DNA of 64,000 nt from Taudactylus pleione. Taxonomy: Eukaryota; Chordata; Amphibia; Anura; Myobatrachidae. Numbering within the stretch: position 1 is the stretch's first letter; every line of letters starts with the position of its first letter. The position numbers and the translations under genes are program-made. Of this stretch, positions 11,518 through 27,200 are shown piece by piece. The notes beneath the pieces are model-generated. The model was not told where the DNA came from. It saw only the letters and a program-made list of their open reading frames with translations, and did not search any database. The DNA lies in the NCBI GenBank assembly GCA_031769625.1, contig JAUIMM010000890.1:434001-498000 (forward strand), in the 5' to 3' direction.

Positions 11518-14500
11518 CATTGCCATTACCCTTCATCACAATCACCATTCATCACCACTACCATACATTGCCATTACCACCAATCACCACTACCACACAT
11601 TGCCATTACCCTTCATCACAATCACCATCCATCACCACTACCACACATTGCCATTACCCTTCATCACAATCACCATCACCACTATCACACATTGCCATTA
11701 CCACCAATCACCACTACCACACATTGCTATTACCACAAATCACCATCCATCACCACTACCACACATTGCCATTACCCTTGATCACAATCACCATCCATCA
11801 CCACTACCACACATTGCCATTACCCTTCATCACAATCACCATCCATTACCAATATCACCACTACCACAAATTGCCATTACACTTCATCACAATCACCATC
11901 CATTACCAATATCACCACTACCACACATTGCCATTACACTTCATCACCATCCATCACCACTATCACACATTGCCATTACCCTTCATCACAATCACAATTC
12001 ATCACCACTACCATACATTGCCATTACCACCAATCACCACTACCACACATTGCCATTACCCTTCATCACAATCACCATCCATCACCACTACCACACATTG
12101 CCATTACCCTTCATCACAATCACCATCCATCACCACTACCACACATTGCCATTACCCTTCATCACAATCACCATTCATCACCACTACCATACATTGCCAT
12201 TATCCTTCATCACAATCACCATCCATTACCAATATCATCACAACCACACATTGCCATTACACTTCATCACAATCACCATTCATCACCACTACCACACATT
12301 GCCATTACCATTCATCACAATCACCATCCATCACCACTACCACATATTGCCATTATCCTTCATCACAATCACCATCCATTACCAATATCACCACTACCAC
12401 ACATTGCCATTACCCTTCATCACAATCACCATCCATCACCACCACACATTGCCATTACCCTTCATCATAATCCCCATCCATTACCAATATCATCACTACC
12501 ACACATTGTCATTACCCTTCATCACAACCACCATCCATCACCACACATTGCCATTACCCTTCATCAATCAACATCCATCACCACTACTACACATTGACAT
12601 TACCCTTCATCAATCACCATCCATCACCACTACCACACATTTCCATTACAATTCATCACAATCACCATCCATCACCACTACCACACATTGCCATTACCCT
12701 TCATCACAATCACCATCCATCACCAATATCACCACTACCACACATTGTCATTACCCTTCATTATAATCACCATCTGTTACCTAAATCAACACTACCACAC
12801 ATTGCCATTACCCTTCATCACAATCACCATCCAGGACCACTACCACACATTGTCATTACCCTTCATCACAATCACCATCCATCACCACTACCACACATTG
12901 TAATTACCCTTCATCACAATCACCATCCATGACCACAACCACACATTGTCATTACCCTTCATCACTATCACCATCCATCAATATCACTACTACCACACTT
13001 TGTCATTACACTTCATCACCATAACCATCCATCACCACTACCACACATAGTCATTACCCTTCATCACAATCACCATCCATCACCACTACCACACATTGTC
13101 ATTACCCTTCATCACAATCACCATCCATCACCACTACCACACATTGTCATTACCCTTCATCACAATCACCATCCATGACCACTACCACACATTGCCATTA
13201 CCCTTCATCACAATCACCATCCATTACCAATTTCACCACAACCACACATTGCCATTACACTTCATCACCATATATCACAACTATCACAAATTGCCATTAC
13301 CACCAATCACCACTACCACAAATTGCCATTACACTTCATCACAATCACCATTCATTACCAATATCACCACTACCACACATCTTCATTACCCTTCATCACA
13401 GTCACCATCCATTACCAATATCACCACTACCGCACATTGCCATTACCCTTCATCACAATCATCATCCATCACCACTACCACACATTGCCATTACCAGTCA
13501 TCACAATCACCATCCATCACCACTATCACACATTGCCATTACCACCAATCACCACTACCACACATTGCCATTACCCTTCATCACAAACACCATCCATCAC
13601 CACTATCACCACTACCACACATTGCCATTACCCTTCATCACAATCACCATCCATCATCACTACCACACATTGCCATTACCAGTCATCACAATCACCATCC
13701 ATCACCACTATCACACATTGCCATTACCACCAATCACCACTACCACACATTGCTATTATCCTTCATCACAATCACCATCCATTACCAATATCACCACTAC
13801 CACACATTGCCATTACCCTTCATCACAATCATCATCCATCACCACTACCACACATTGCCATTACCCTTCATCACAATCACCATCCATCACCACTACCACA
13901 CATTGCCATTACCCTTCATCACAATCACCATCACCACTACCACACATAGCCATTACCCTTCATCACAATCACCATCCATCACCACCACCACAAATTGTCA
14001 TTACCCTTCATCACAATCACCATCCATCACCACTACCACACATTCCCATTACCCTTCATCACAATCACCATCACCACTACCACACATTGCCATTACCCTT
14101 CATCACAATCACCATCCATCACCACTACCACACATTGCCATTACCCTTCATCACAATCACCATCACCACTACCACACATTGCCATTACCCTTCATCACAA
14201 TCACCATCCATCACCACTACCACACATTTCCATTACCCTTCATCACAATCACCATCCATCACCACTACCACACATTGCCATTACCCTTCATCACAATCAC
14301 CATCCATCACCACTACCATACATTGCCATTACCACCAATCACCACACATTGCCATTACCCTTCATCACAATCACCATCCATCACCACTACCACACATTGC
14401 CATTACTACCAATCACCACTACTACACATTGCCATTACCCTTCATCACAATCACCATCCATCACCACTACCACACATTGCCATTACACTTCATCACAATC

Positions 14501-17500
14501 ACCACCCATCACCACTACCACACATTGCCATTACACTTCATCACAATCACCATCCATCACCACTACCACACATTGCCATTACCCTTCATCATAATCCCCA
14601 TCCATTACCAATATCACCACTACCACACATTGCCATTACACTTCATCACAATCACCATGCTTCACACTACCACACATTGCCATTACACTTCATCACAATC
14701 ACCATCCATTACAACTACCACACATTGCCATTATCCTTCATCACAATCATCCATCATTACTACCACACATTGCCATTACCCTTCATCACAATCATCATCC
14801 ATCACCACTACCACACATTGCCATTACCCTTCATCACAATCACCATCCATCACCACTACCACACATTGCCATTACCCTTCATCACAATCACCATCCATCA
14901 CCACTACCACACATTGCCATTAACCTTCATAACAATCACCATCACCATCACCAGTACCACACATTGCCATTACCCTTCATCACAATCACCATCCATTACC
15001 AATATCACCACTACCGCACATTGTCATTACCCTTCATCACAGTCACCATCCATTACCAATATCAGCACTACCGCACTTTGCCATTACCCTTCATCACAAT
15101 CATCATCATCACCACTACCACACATTGCCATTACCCTTCATCACAATCACCATCCATCACCACTACCGCACATTGCCATTACCCTTCATCACAAACATCA
15201 TCCATCACCACTACCACACATTGCCATTACCCTTCATCACAATCACCATCCATCACCACTACCACACATTGCCATTACCCTTCATCACAATCACCATCAC
15301 CACTACCACACATTGCCATTACCCTTCATCACAATCACCATCCATCACCACTACCACACATTGCCATTACCATTCATCACAATCACCATCTATTACCAAT
15401 ATCACCACTACCACACATTGCCATTACACTTCATCACCATCCATCACCACTACCACACATTGCCATTACCTTTCATCACAATCACCATCCATCACCACTA
15501 TCACACATTGCCATTACTACCAATCACCACTACTACACATTGCCATTATCCTTCATCACAATCACCATCCATCACCACTACCACACATTGCCATTACCCT
15601 TCATCATAATCCCCATCCATTACCAATATCACCACTACCACACATTGCCATTACACTTCATCACAATCACCATGCTTCACACTACCACACATTGCCACTA
15701 CACTTCATCACAATCACCATCCATTATCACTATCACACATTGCCATTACCACCAATCACGACTACCACACATTGCCATTACACTTCATCACAATCACCAT
15801 CCATTACCAATATCACCGCTACCACACATTGCCATTACCCTTCATCACAATCACCATCCATCATCACTACCACACATTGGCCTTACCCTTCATCACAATC
15901 CCCATCCATTACCAATATCACCACTACCACAAATTGCCATTACACTTCCACAATCACCATCCATCACCACTACCACACATTGCCATTACCATTCATCACA
16001 ATCACCATCCATCACCACTACCACACATTGCCATTATCCTTCATCATAATCACCATCCATTACCAATACCACCACTACCACACATTGTCATTACCCTTCA
16101 TCACAGTCACCATCCATTACCAATATCACCACTACCACATATTGCCATTACCCTTCATCACAATCACCATCCATCACCACTACCACACATAGCCATTATC
16201 CTTCATCACAATCACCATCCTTCACCACCACCACAAATTGTCATTACCCTTCATCACAATCACCATCCATCACCACTTCCACACATTGCCGTTACCCTTC
16301 ATCACAATCACCATCACCACTACCACACATTGCCATTACCCTTCATCACAATCACCATCCATCACCACTACCACACATTGCCATTACCATTCATCACAAT
16401 CACCATCACCACTACCACACATTGCCATTACCCTTCATCACAATCACCATCCATCACCACTACCACACATTGCCATTACCCTTCATCACAATCACCATCC
16501 ATCACCACTACCACACATTGCCATTACCCTTCATCACAATCACCATCACCACTACCACACATTGCCATTACACTTCATCACAATCACCATCCTTCACCAC
16601 TACCACACATTGCCTTTACCCTTCATCACAATCACCATCCATTACCAATATCACCACTACCACAAATTGCCATTACCCTTCATCACAATCACCATCCATC
16701 ATCACTACCACACATTGCCATTACCCTTCATCACAATCACCATCAATTACCAATATCACCACTACCACACATTGCCATTAACCTTCATCACAATCACCAT
16801 CCATCAGCGCTACCACACATTGTCATTACCCTTCATCACAATCACCATCCATTACCAATATCACCACTACCACACATTGCCATTACCCTTCATCACAATC
16901 ACCATCCATCACCACTACCACACATTGCCATTACCCTTCATCACAATCACCATCCATCACCACTTTCACCACTACCACACATTGCCATTACCCTTCATCA
17001 CAATCACCATCCAACACCACTACCACAAATTGCCATTACCCTTCATCACAATCACCATCCATCATCACTACCACACATTGCCATTACCCTTCATCACAAT
17101 CACCATCCATCACCACTACAACACATTGTCATTACCCTTCATCACAATCACCATCCATCACCACTACCACACATTGTCATTACCCTTCATCACAATCACC
17201 ATCCATCACCACTACCACACATTGTCATTACCTTTCATCACAATCACCATCCATCATCACTACCACACATTGCCATTACCCTTCATCACAATCACCATCC
17301 ATTACCAATATCACCACTACCACACATTGCCATTACCCTTCATCACAATCACCATCCATCACCACTATCACCACTACCACACATTGCCATTACCCTTCAT
17401 CACAATCACCCTCCATCACCACTACCACACATTGCCATTACCCTTCATCACAATCACCATCCATCACCACTACCACACATTTCCATTACCCTTTATCACA

Positions 17501-20403
17501 ATCACCATCCATTACCACTACCACACATTGCCATTACCCTTCATCACAATCACCATCAATTACCAATATCACCACTACCACACATTGCCATTACCCTTCA
17601 TCACAATCACCATCCATAACCACTACCACACACATTGCCATTACCCTTCATCACAATCACCATCCATCACCACTATCACCACTACCACACATTGCCATTA
17701 CCCTTCATCACAATCACCATCTATAACCACTACCACACATTGCCATTACACTTCATCACAATCACCATCCATCACCACTATCACCACTACCACACATTGC
17801 CATTACCCTTCATCACAATCACCATCCATTACCAATATCACCACTACCACACATTGTCATAACCCTTCATCACAATCACCATCCATCACCACTACCACAC
17901 ATTGCCATTACCCTTCATCACAATCACCATCCAACACCACTACCACACATTGCCATTACCCTTCATCACAATCATCATCCATCACCACTACCACACATTT
18001 CCATTACCCTCCATCACAATCACCATCCATTACCACTACCACACATTGCGATTACCCTTCATCACAATCACCATCAATTACCAATATCACCACTACCACA
18101 CATTGCCATTATCCTTCATCACAATCACCATCCATCACCACTACCACACATTGTCATTACACTTCATCACAATCACCATCCATCACCACTACCACACATT
18201 GCCATTACCCTTCATCACAATCACCAATATCACCACTACCACACATTGCCATTACCCTTCATCACAATCACCATCCATTACCAATATCACCACTACCACA
18301 CATTGCCATTACCCTTCATCACAATCACCATCCATCACCACTACCAAACATTGCCATTACCCTTCATCACAATCACCATCCATCACCACTATCACCACTA
18401 CCACACACTGCCATTACCCTTCATCACAATCACCATCCAACACCACTACCACACATTGCCATTACCCTTCATCACAATCACCATCCATTACCAATATCAC
18501 AACTGCCACACATTGCCATTATACTTCATCACAATCACCATCCATCATCACTACCACACATTGCCATTACCAACAATCACCACTACCACACATTGCCCTT
18601 ACCCTTCATCACAATCACCATCCATCACCACTACCACAAATTGCCCTTACCCTTCATCACAATCACCATCCATCACCACTACCACACATTGCCCTTACCC
18701 TTCATCACAATCACCATCCATCACCACTACCACAAATTGCAATTACCCTTCATCACAATCACCTTCCTGCACCACTACCACACATTGCCATTATCCTTCA
18801 TCACAATCACCATCCATTACCAATATCACCACTACCACACATTGCCATTGCACTTCATCACCATCCATCACCACTATCGCACATTGCCATTACGTCCAAT
18901 CACCACTAACAAACATTGCCATTACCCTTCATCACAATCACCATCCATCACCACTATCACACATTGCCATTACCTCCAATCACCACTACCACACATTGCA
19001 ATTACCCTTCATCACAATCACCATCCATCACCACTATCGCACATTGCCATTACGTCCAATCACCACTACCAAACATTGCCATTACCCTTCATCACAATCA
19101 CCATCCATCACCACTACCACACATTGCAATTACCCTTCGTCACAATCACCACTACCACACATTGCCATTACCCAACATCACAATCACCATTCTTCACCAC
19201 TACCACACATTGTCTTTACCCTTCATCAAAATCACCATCCACCACTACCACGCACTGCCATTACCCTTCATCACAATCACCATCAATCATCACTATCACA
19301 CATTGCCATTACCACCTATCAACAGTACCGCACATTGCCATTACCCAACATCACAATCACCATCCATCACCACTACCACACACTACCATTACCCTTCATC
19401 ACAGTCACCATCCATTACCAATATCACCACTACCACACATTGCCATTACACTTCATCACAATCAGCATCCATCACCACTACCACACATTGCCTTTACCAC
19501 CAATCACCCCTACCACACATTGCCATTACCCTTCACCACTACCACACATTAACATTACCCTTCATCAAAATCACCATCTTTCACTACTACCACACATTGT
19601 CATTACCCTTCATCACAATCAGTCACCAATATCACACATTGCCATTACCACCAATCACCACTACCACACATTGCCATTACAATTCATCACAATCACCATC
19701 CATCACCACACATTGCCATTACCCTTCATCAATCACCATCCATCACCACTACTACACATTGACATTACCCTTCATCAATCACCATCCATCACCACTATCA
19801 CACATTGCCATTACCCTCCATCACAATCATCCATCACCACTACCGCACATTGCCATTACCACCAATCACCACTACCACACATTGCCATTACAATTCATCA
19901 CAATCACCATCCATCACCACACATTGCCATTACCTTTCATCAATCACCATCCATCACCACTACCACACATTGCCATTACCCTCCATCACAATCATCCATC
20001 ACCATTACCACACATTGCCATTACAATTCATCACAATCACCATCCATCACCAATACCACACATTGCCATTACAATTCATCACAATCACTATCCATCACCA
20101 ATACCACACATTGCCATTACCCTTCACAACTATCGCCAACACCACTAAAAACACATTGCCATTACACTTCATGACAATCACCATCCATTACCAATATCAT
20201 CACTACCATACCTTGTCATTACCCTTCATCACAGTCACCATCCATCACCAATACTACACATTGCCATTACCCTTCATCACAATCACCATCCATCACCACT
20301 ACCACACATTGCCATTACCATTCATCACAATCACCATCCATTACCACTACTACACGTTGCTATTACCATTCATCACAATCACCATCCATCACCAAACATT
20401 GAC

Positions 20404-20409
20404 GGTACC
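20404..20409. other. Rare GGTACC site in a variant monomer
   Basis: A monomer with the core CATTGACGGTACCC creates a GGTACC (KpnI-type) palindrome and a CpG. The same monomer occurs at 32027, 34013 and 37263 and I noticed it nowhere else. Spacings are 11,623, 1,986 and 3,250 bp, the first two matching the higher-order periods. It is a physical landmark in otherwise site-poor DNA, with no implied function. Confidence 0.9.
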
Positions 20410-21295
20410 CTTCATCACAATCACCATCCATCACCACTACCACACGTTGCCATTACTCTTCATCACAATCAACATCCATCACCACTACCACACATTGTCA
20501 TTACCCTTCATCACAATCACCATCCATCACTAATCTCACCACAATGACACATTGCCATTACCCTTCATCATAATCACCATCCATTACCAATATCACCACT
20601 ACCACACATTGCCATTACCCTTCATCACAATCACCATCCATCACCACTACCACACATTGCCATTACCCTTCATCACAATCACCATCCATCACCAATATCA
20701 CCACTACCACACATTGCCATTACCCTTCATCATAATCACCATCCATTACCAATATCACCACTACCACACATTGCCATTACACTTCATCACCATCCATCAC
20801 CACTATCACACATTGCCATTACCACCAATCACCATTACCACACATTGCCATTACCTCCAATCACCACTACCACACATTGCCATTACCCTTCATCACAATC
20901 ACCATCCATTACCACTACTACACATTGCCATTACCACCAGTCACCACTACCAAACATTGCCATTACCCTTCATCATACTCACCATTCTTCACCACTATCA
21001 CAAATTGCCATTACCCTTCATCAAAATCACCATCATTCACCACTACCACGCCTTGCCATTACCCTTCATCACAATCACCATCCTTCACCACTACCACACA
21101 TTGACATTACCCTTCATCAATCACCATCCATCACCACTACCACACATTGCCATTACCCTCAATCACAATCATCCATCACCACTACCACACACTGCGATTA
21201 CCCTCCATCACAATTATACATCACCACTACCACAGATTGCCATTACAATTCATCACAATCACCATCAATCACCACTACCACACATTGCCATTAGC

Positions 21296-24200
21296 CTTCA
21301 TCACAATCACCATCCTTCACCACTACCACACATTACCATTACCTTTCATCACAATCACCATCCATCAATATCACCACTAACACACTTTGTCATTACACTT
21401 CATCACCATCACCATCCATCACCACTACCACACATTGTCATTACCCTTCATCACAATCACCATCCATTACCAATATCATCACAACCACACATTGCCATTA
21501 CACTTCATCACAATCACCATCCATCACCACTACCACACATTGCCATTACCATTCATCACAATCACCATCCATCACCACTACCACATATTGCCATTATCCT
21601 TCATCACAATCACCATCCATTACCAATATCACCACTACCACACATTGCCATTACCCTTCATCACAATCACCATCCATCACCACTACCACACATTGCCATT
21701 ACCCTTCATCATAATCCCCATCCATTACCAATATCATCACTACCACACATTGTCATTACCCTTCATCACAACCACCATCCATCACCACACATTGCCATTA
21801 CCCTTCATCAATCAACATCCATCACCACTACTACACATTGACATTACCCTTCATCAATCACCATCCATCACCACTACCACACATTTCCATTACAATTCAT
21901 CACAATCACCATCCATCACCACTACCACACATTGCCATTACCCTTCATCACAATCACCATCCATCACCAATATCACCACTACCACACATTGTCATTACAC
22001 TTCATCACAATCACCATGCATCAACAATATCACCACTACCACACATTGTCATTACCCTTCATTATAATCACCATCTGTTACCTAAATCAATACTACCACA
22101 CATTGCCATTACCCTTCATCACAATCACCATCCAGGACCACTACCACACATTGTAAATACCCTTCATCACAATCACCATCCATGAGCACAACCACACATT
22201 GTCATTACCCTTCATCACAATCACCATCCATCACCACTTCCACACATTGCCGTTATCCTTCATCACAATCACCATCACCACTACCACACATTGCCATTAC
22301 CCTTCATCACAATCACCATCCATCACCACTACCACACATTGCCATTACCATTCATCACAATCACCATCACCACTACCACACATTGCCATTACCCTTCATC
22401 ACAATCACCATCCATCACCACTACCACACATTGCCATTACCCTTCATCACAATCACCATCACCACTACCACACATTGCCATTACCCTTCTTCACAATCAC
22501 CATCCATCACCACTACCACACATTGCCATTACCATTCATCACAATCACCATCCATTACCAATATCACCACTACCACATATTGCCATTACACTTCATCACC
22601 ATCCATCACCACTATCACACATTGCCATTACCCTTCATCACAATCACCATTCATCACCACTACCATACATTGCCATTACCACCAATCACCACTACCACAC
22701 ATTGCCATTACCCTTCATCACAATCACCATCCATCACCACTACCACACATTGCCATTACCCTTCATCACAATCACCATCCATCACCACTACCACACATTG
22801 CCATTACCCTTCATCACAATCACCATCCATCACCACTACCACACATTGCCATTAAACTTCATCATAATCCCCATCCATTACAACTACCACACATTGCCAT
22901 TACACTTCATCACTATCACCATCCTTCACCACTACCACACATTGCCTTTACCCTTCATCACAATCACCATCCATTACCAATATCACCACTACCACAAATT
23001 GCCATTACACTTCATCACTATCACCATCCATTACAACTACCACACATTACCATTACCCTTCATCACAATCACCATCCATTACCAATATCACCACTACCAC
23101 ACATTGCCATTACACTTCATCACCATCCATCACACATTGCCATTACCCTTCATCACAATCACCATTCATCACCACTACCATACATTGCCATTACCACCAA
23201 TCACCACTACCACACATTGCCATTACCCTTCATCACAATCACCATCCATCACCACTACCACACATTGCCATTACCCTTCATCACAATCACCATCACCACT
23301 ATCACACATTGCCATTACCACCAATCACCACTACCACACATTGCTATTACCACAAATCACCATCCATCACCACTACCACACATTGCCATTACCCTTGATC
23401 ACAATCACCATCCATCACCACTACCACACATTGCCATTACCCTTCATCACAATCACCATCCATTACCAATATCACCACTACCACAAATTGCCATTACACT
23501 TCATCACAATCACCATCCATTACCAATATCACCACTACCACACATTGCCATTACACTTCATCACCATCCATCACCACTATCACACATTGCCATTACCCTT
23601 CATCACAATCACAATTCATCACCACTACCATACATTGCCATTACCACCAATCACCACTACCACACATTGCCATTACCCTTCATCACAATCACCATCCATC
23701 ACCACTACCACACATTGCCATTACCCTTCATCACAATCACCATCCATCACCACTACCACACATTGCCATTACCCTTCATCACAATCACCATTCATCACCA
23801 CTACCATACATTGCCATTATCCTTCATCACAATCACCATCCATTACCAATATCATCACAACCACACATTGCCATTACACTTCATCACAATCACCATTCAT
23901 CACCACTACCACACATTGCCATTACCATTCATCACAATCACCATCCATCACCACTACCACATATTGCCATTATCCTTCATCACAATCACCATCCATTACC
24001 AATATCACCACTACCACACATTGCCATTACCCTTCATCACAATCACCATCCATCACCACCACACATTGCCATTACCCTTCATCATAATCCCCATCCATTA
24101 CCAATATCATCACTACCACACATTGTCATTACCCTTCATCACAACCACCATCCATCACCACACATTGCCATTACCCTTCATCAATCAACATCCATCACCA

Positions 24201-27200
24201 CTACTACACATTGACATTACCCTTCATCAATCACCATCCATCACCACTACCACACATTTCCATTACAATTCATCACAATCACCATCCATCACCACTACCA
24301 CACATTGCCATTACCCTTCATCACAATCACCATCCATCACCAATATCACCACTACCACACATTGTCATTACCCTTCATTATAATCACCATCTGTTACCTA
24401 AATCAACACTACCACACATTGCCATTACCCTTCATCACAATCACCATCCAGGACCACTACCACACATTGTCATTACCCTTCATCACAATCACCATCCATC
24501 ACCACTACCACACATTGTAATTACCCTTCATCACAATCACCATCCATGACCACAACCACACATTGTCATTACCCTTCATCACTATCACCATCCATCAATA
24601 TCACTACTACCACACTTTGTCATTACACTTCATCACCATAACCATCCATCACCACTACCACACATAGTCATTACCCTTCATCACAATCACCATCCATCAC
24701 CACTACCACACATTGTCATTACCCTTCATCACAATCACCATCCATCACCACTACCACACATTGTCATTACCCTTCATCACAATCACCATCCATGACCACT
24801 ACCACACATTGCCATTACCCTTCATCACAATCACCATCCATTACCAATTTCACCACAACCACACATTGCCATTACACTTCATCACCATATATCACAACTA
24901 TCACAAATTGCCATTACCACCAATCACCACTACCACAAATTGCCATTACACTTCATCACAATCACCATTCATTACCAATATCACCACTACCACACATCTT
25001 CATTACCCTTCATCACAGTCACCATCCATTACCAATATCACCACTACCGCACATTGCCATTACCCTTCATCACAATCATCATCCATCACCACTACCACAC
25101 ATTGCCATTACCAGTCATCACAATCACCATCCATCACCACTATCACACATTGCCATTACCACCAATCACCACTACCACACATTGCCATTACCCTTCATCA
25201 CAAACACCATCCATCACCACTATCACCACTACCACACATTGCCATTACCCTTCATCACAATCACCATCCATCATCACTACCACACATTGCCATTACCAGT
25301 CATCACAATCACCATCCATCACCACTATCACACATTGCCATTACCACCAATCACCACTACCACACATTGCTATTATCCTTCATCACAATCACCATCCATT
25401 ACCAATATCACCACTACCACACATTGCCATTACCCTTCATCACAATCATCATCCATCACCACTACCACACATTGCCATTACCCTTCATCACAATCACCAT
25501 CCATCACCACTACCACACATTGCCATTACCCTTCATCACAATCACCATCACCACTACCACACATAGCCATTACCCTTCATCACAATCACCATCCATCACC
25601 ACCACCACAAATTGTCATTACCCTTCATCACAATCACCATCCATCACCACTACCACACATTCCCATTACCCTTCATCACAATCACCATCACCACTACCAC
25701 ACATTGCCATTACCCTTCATCACAATCACCATCCATCACCACTACCACACATTGCCATTACCCTTCATCACAATCACCATCACCACTACCACACATTGCC
25801 ATTACCCTTCATCACAATCACCATCCATCACCACTACCACACATTTCCATTACCCTTCATCACAATCACCATCCATCACCACTACCACACATTGCCATTA
25901 CCCTTCATCACAATCACCATCCATCACCACTACCATACATTGCCATTACCACCAATCACCACACATTGCCATTACCCTTCATCACAATCACCATCCATCA
26001 CCACTACCACACATTGCCATTACTACCAATCACCACTACTACACATTGCCATTACCCTTCATCACAATCACCATCCATCACCACTACCACACATTGCCAT
26101 TACACTTCATCACAATCACCACCCATCACCACTACCACACATTGCCATTACACTTCATCACAATCACCATCCATCACCACTACCACACATTGCCATTACC
26201 CTTCATCATAATCCCCATCCATTACCAATATCACCACTACCACACATTGCCATTACACTTCATCACAATCACCATGCTTCACACTACCACACATTGCCAT
26301 TACACTTCATCACAATCACCATCCATTACAACTACCACACATTGCCATTATCCTTCATCACAATCATCCATCATTACTACCACACATTGCCATTACCCTT
26401 CATCACAATCATCATCCATCACCACTACCACACATTGCCATTACCCTTCATCACAATCACCATCCATCACCACTACCACACATTGCCATTACCCTTCATC
26501 ACAATCACCATCCATCACCACTACCACACATTGCCATTAACCTTCATAACAATCACCATCACCATCACCATCACCAGTACCACACATTGCCATTACCCTT
26601 CATCACAATCACCATCCATTACCAATATCACCACTACCGCACATTGTCATTACCCTTCATCACAGTCACCATCCATTACCAATATCAGCACTACCGCACT
26701 TTGCCATTACCCTTCATCACAATCATCATCATCACCACTACCACACATTGCCATTACCCTTCATCACAATCACCATCCATCACCACTACCGCACATTGCC
26801 ATTACCCTTCATCACAAACATCATCCATCACCACTACCACACATTGCCATTACCCTTCATCACAATCACCATCCATCACCACTACCACACATTGCCATTA
26901 CCCTTCATCACAATCACCATCACCACTACCACACATTGCCATTACCCTTCATCACAATCACCATCCATCACCACTACCACACATTGCCATTACCATTCAT
27001 CACAATCACCATCTATTACCAATATCACCACTACCACACATTGCCATTACACTTCATCACCATCCATCACCACTACCACACATTGCCATTACCTTTCATC
27101 ACAATCACCATCCATCACCACTATCACACATTGCCATTACTACCAATCACCACTACTACACATTGCCATTATCCTTCATCACAATCACCATCCATCACCA

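Larger units (their letters stand above)
9679..21295 (+). repeat. 11.6-kb higher-order unit, copy 1
   Basis: This 11,617-bp unit is repeated immediately downstream. Homology begins at CTTCATCACAATCACC (9679 and 21296) and ends when copy 2 reaches its own edge at about 32918. By hand comparison I found only four substitutions (near 9712, 10825, 18896 and 19249) and one 6-bp indel between the copies. By length it would hold some 240 monomers in a fixed order of variants. Its first 7.0 kb (to 16675) is also present at 55.08-62.38 kb with more differences. Confidence 0.88.

Noticed and set aside
16238..19552. 1104-codon open reading frame as a His-rich repeat protein gene
   Set aside because: The other two + frames over the same interval are also open for long stretches, frame shifts come with every 32-, 44- or 46-bp monomer, and there is no unique domain, promoter, intron signal or terminal region. 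It is a product of the repeat.
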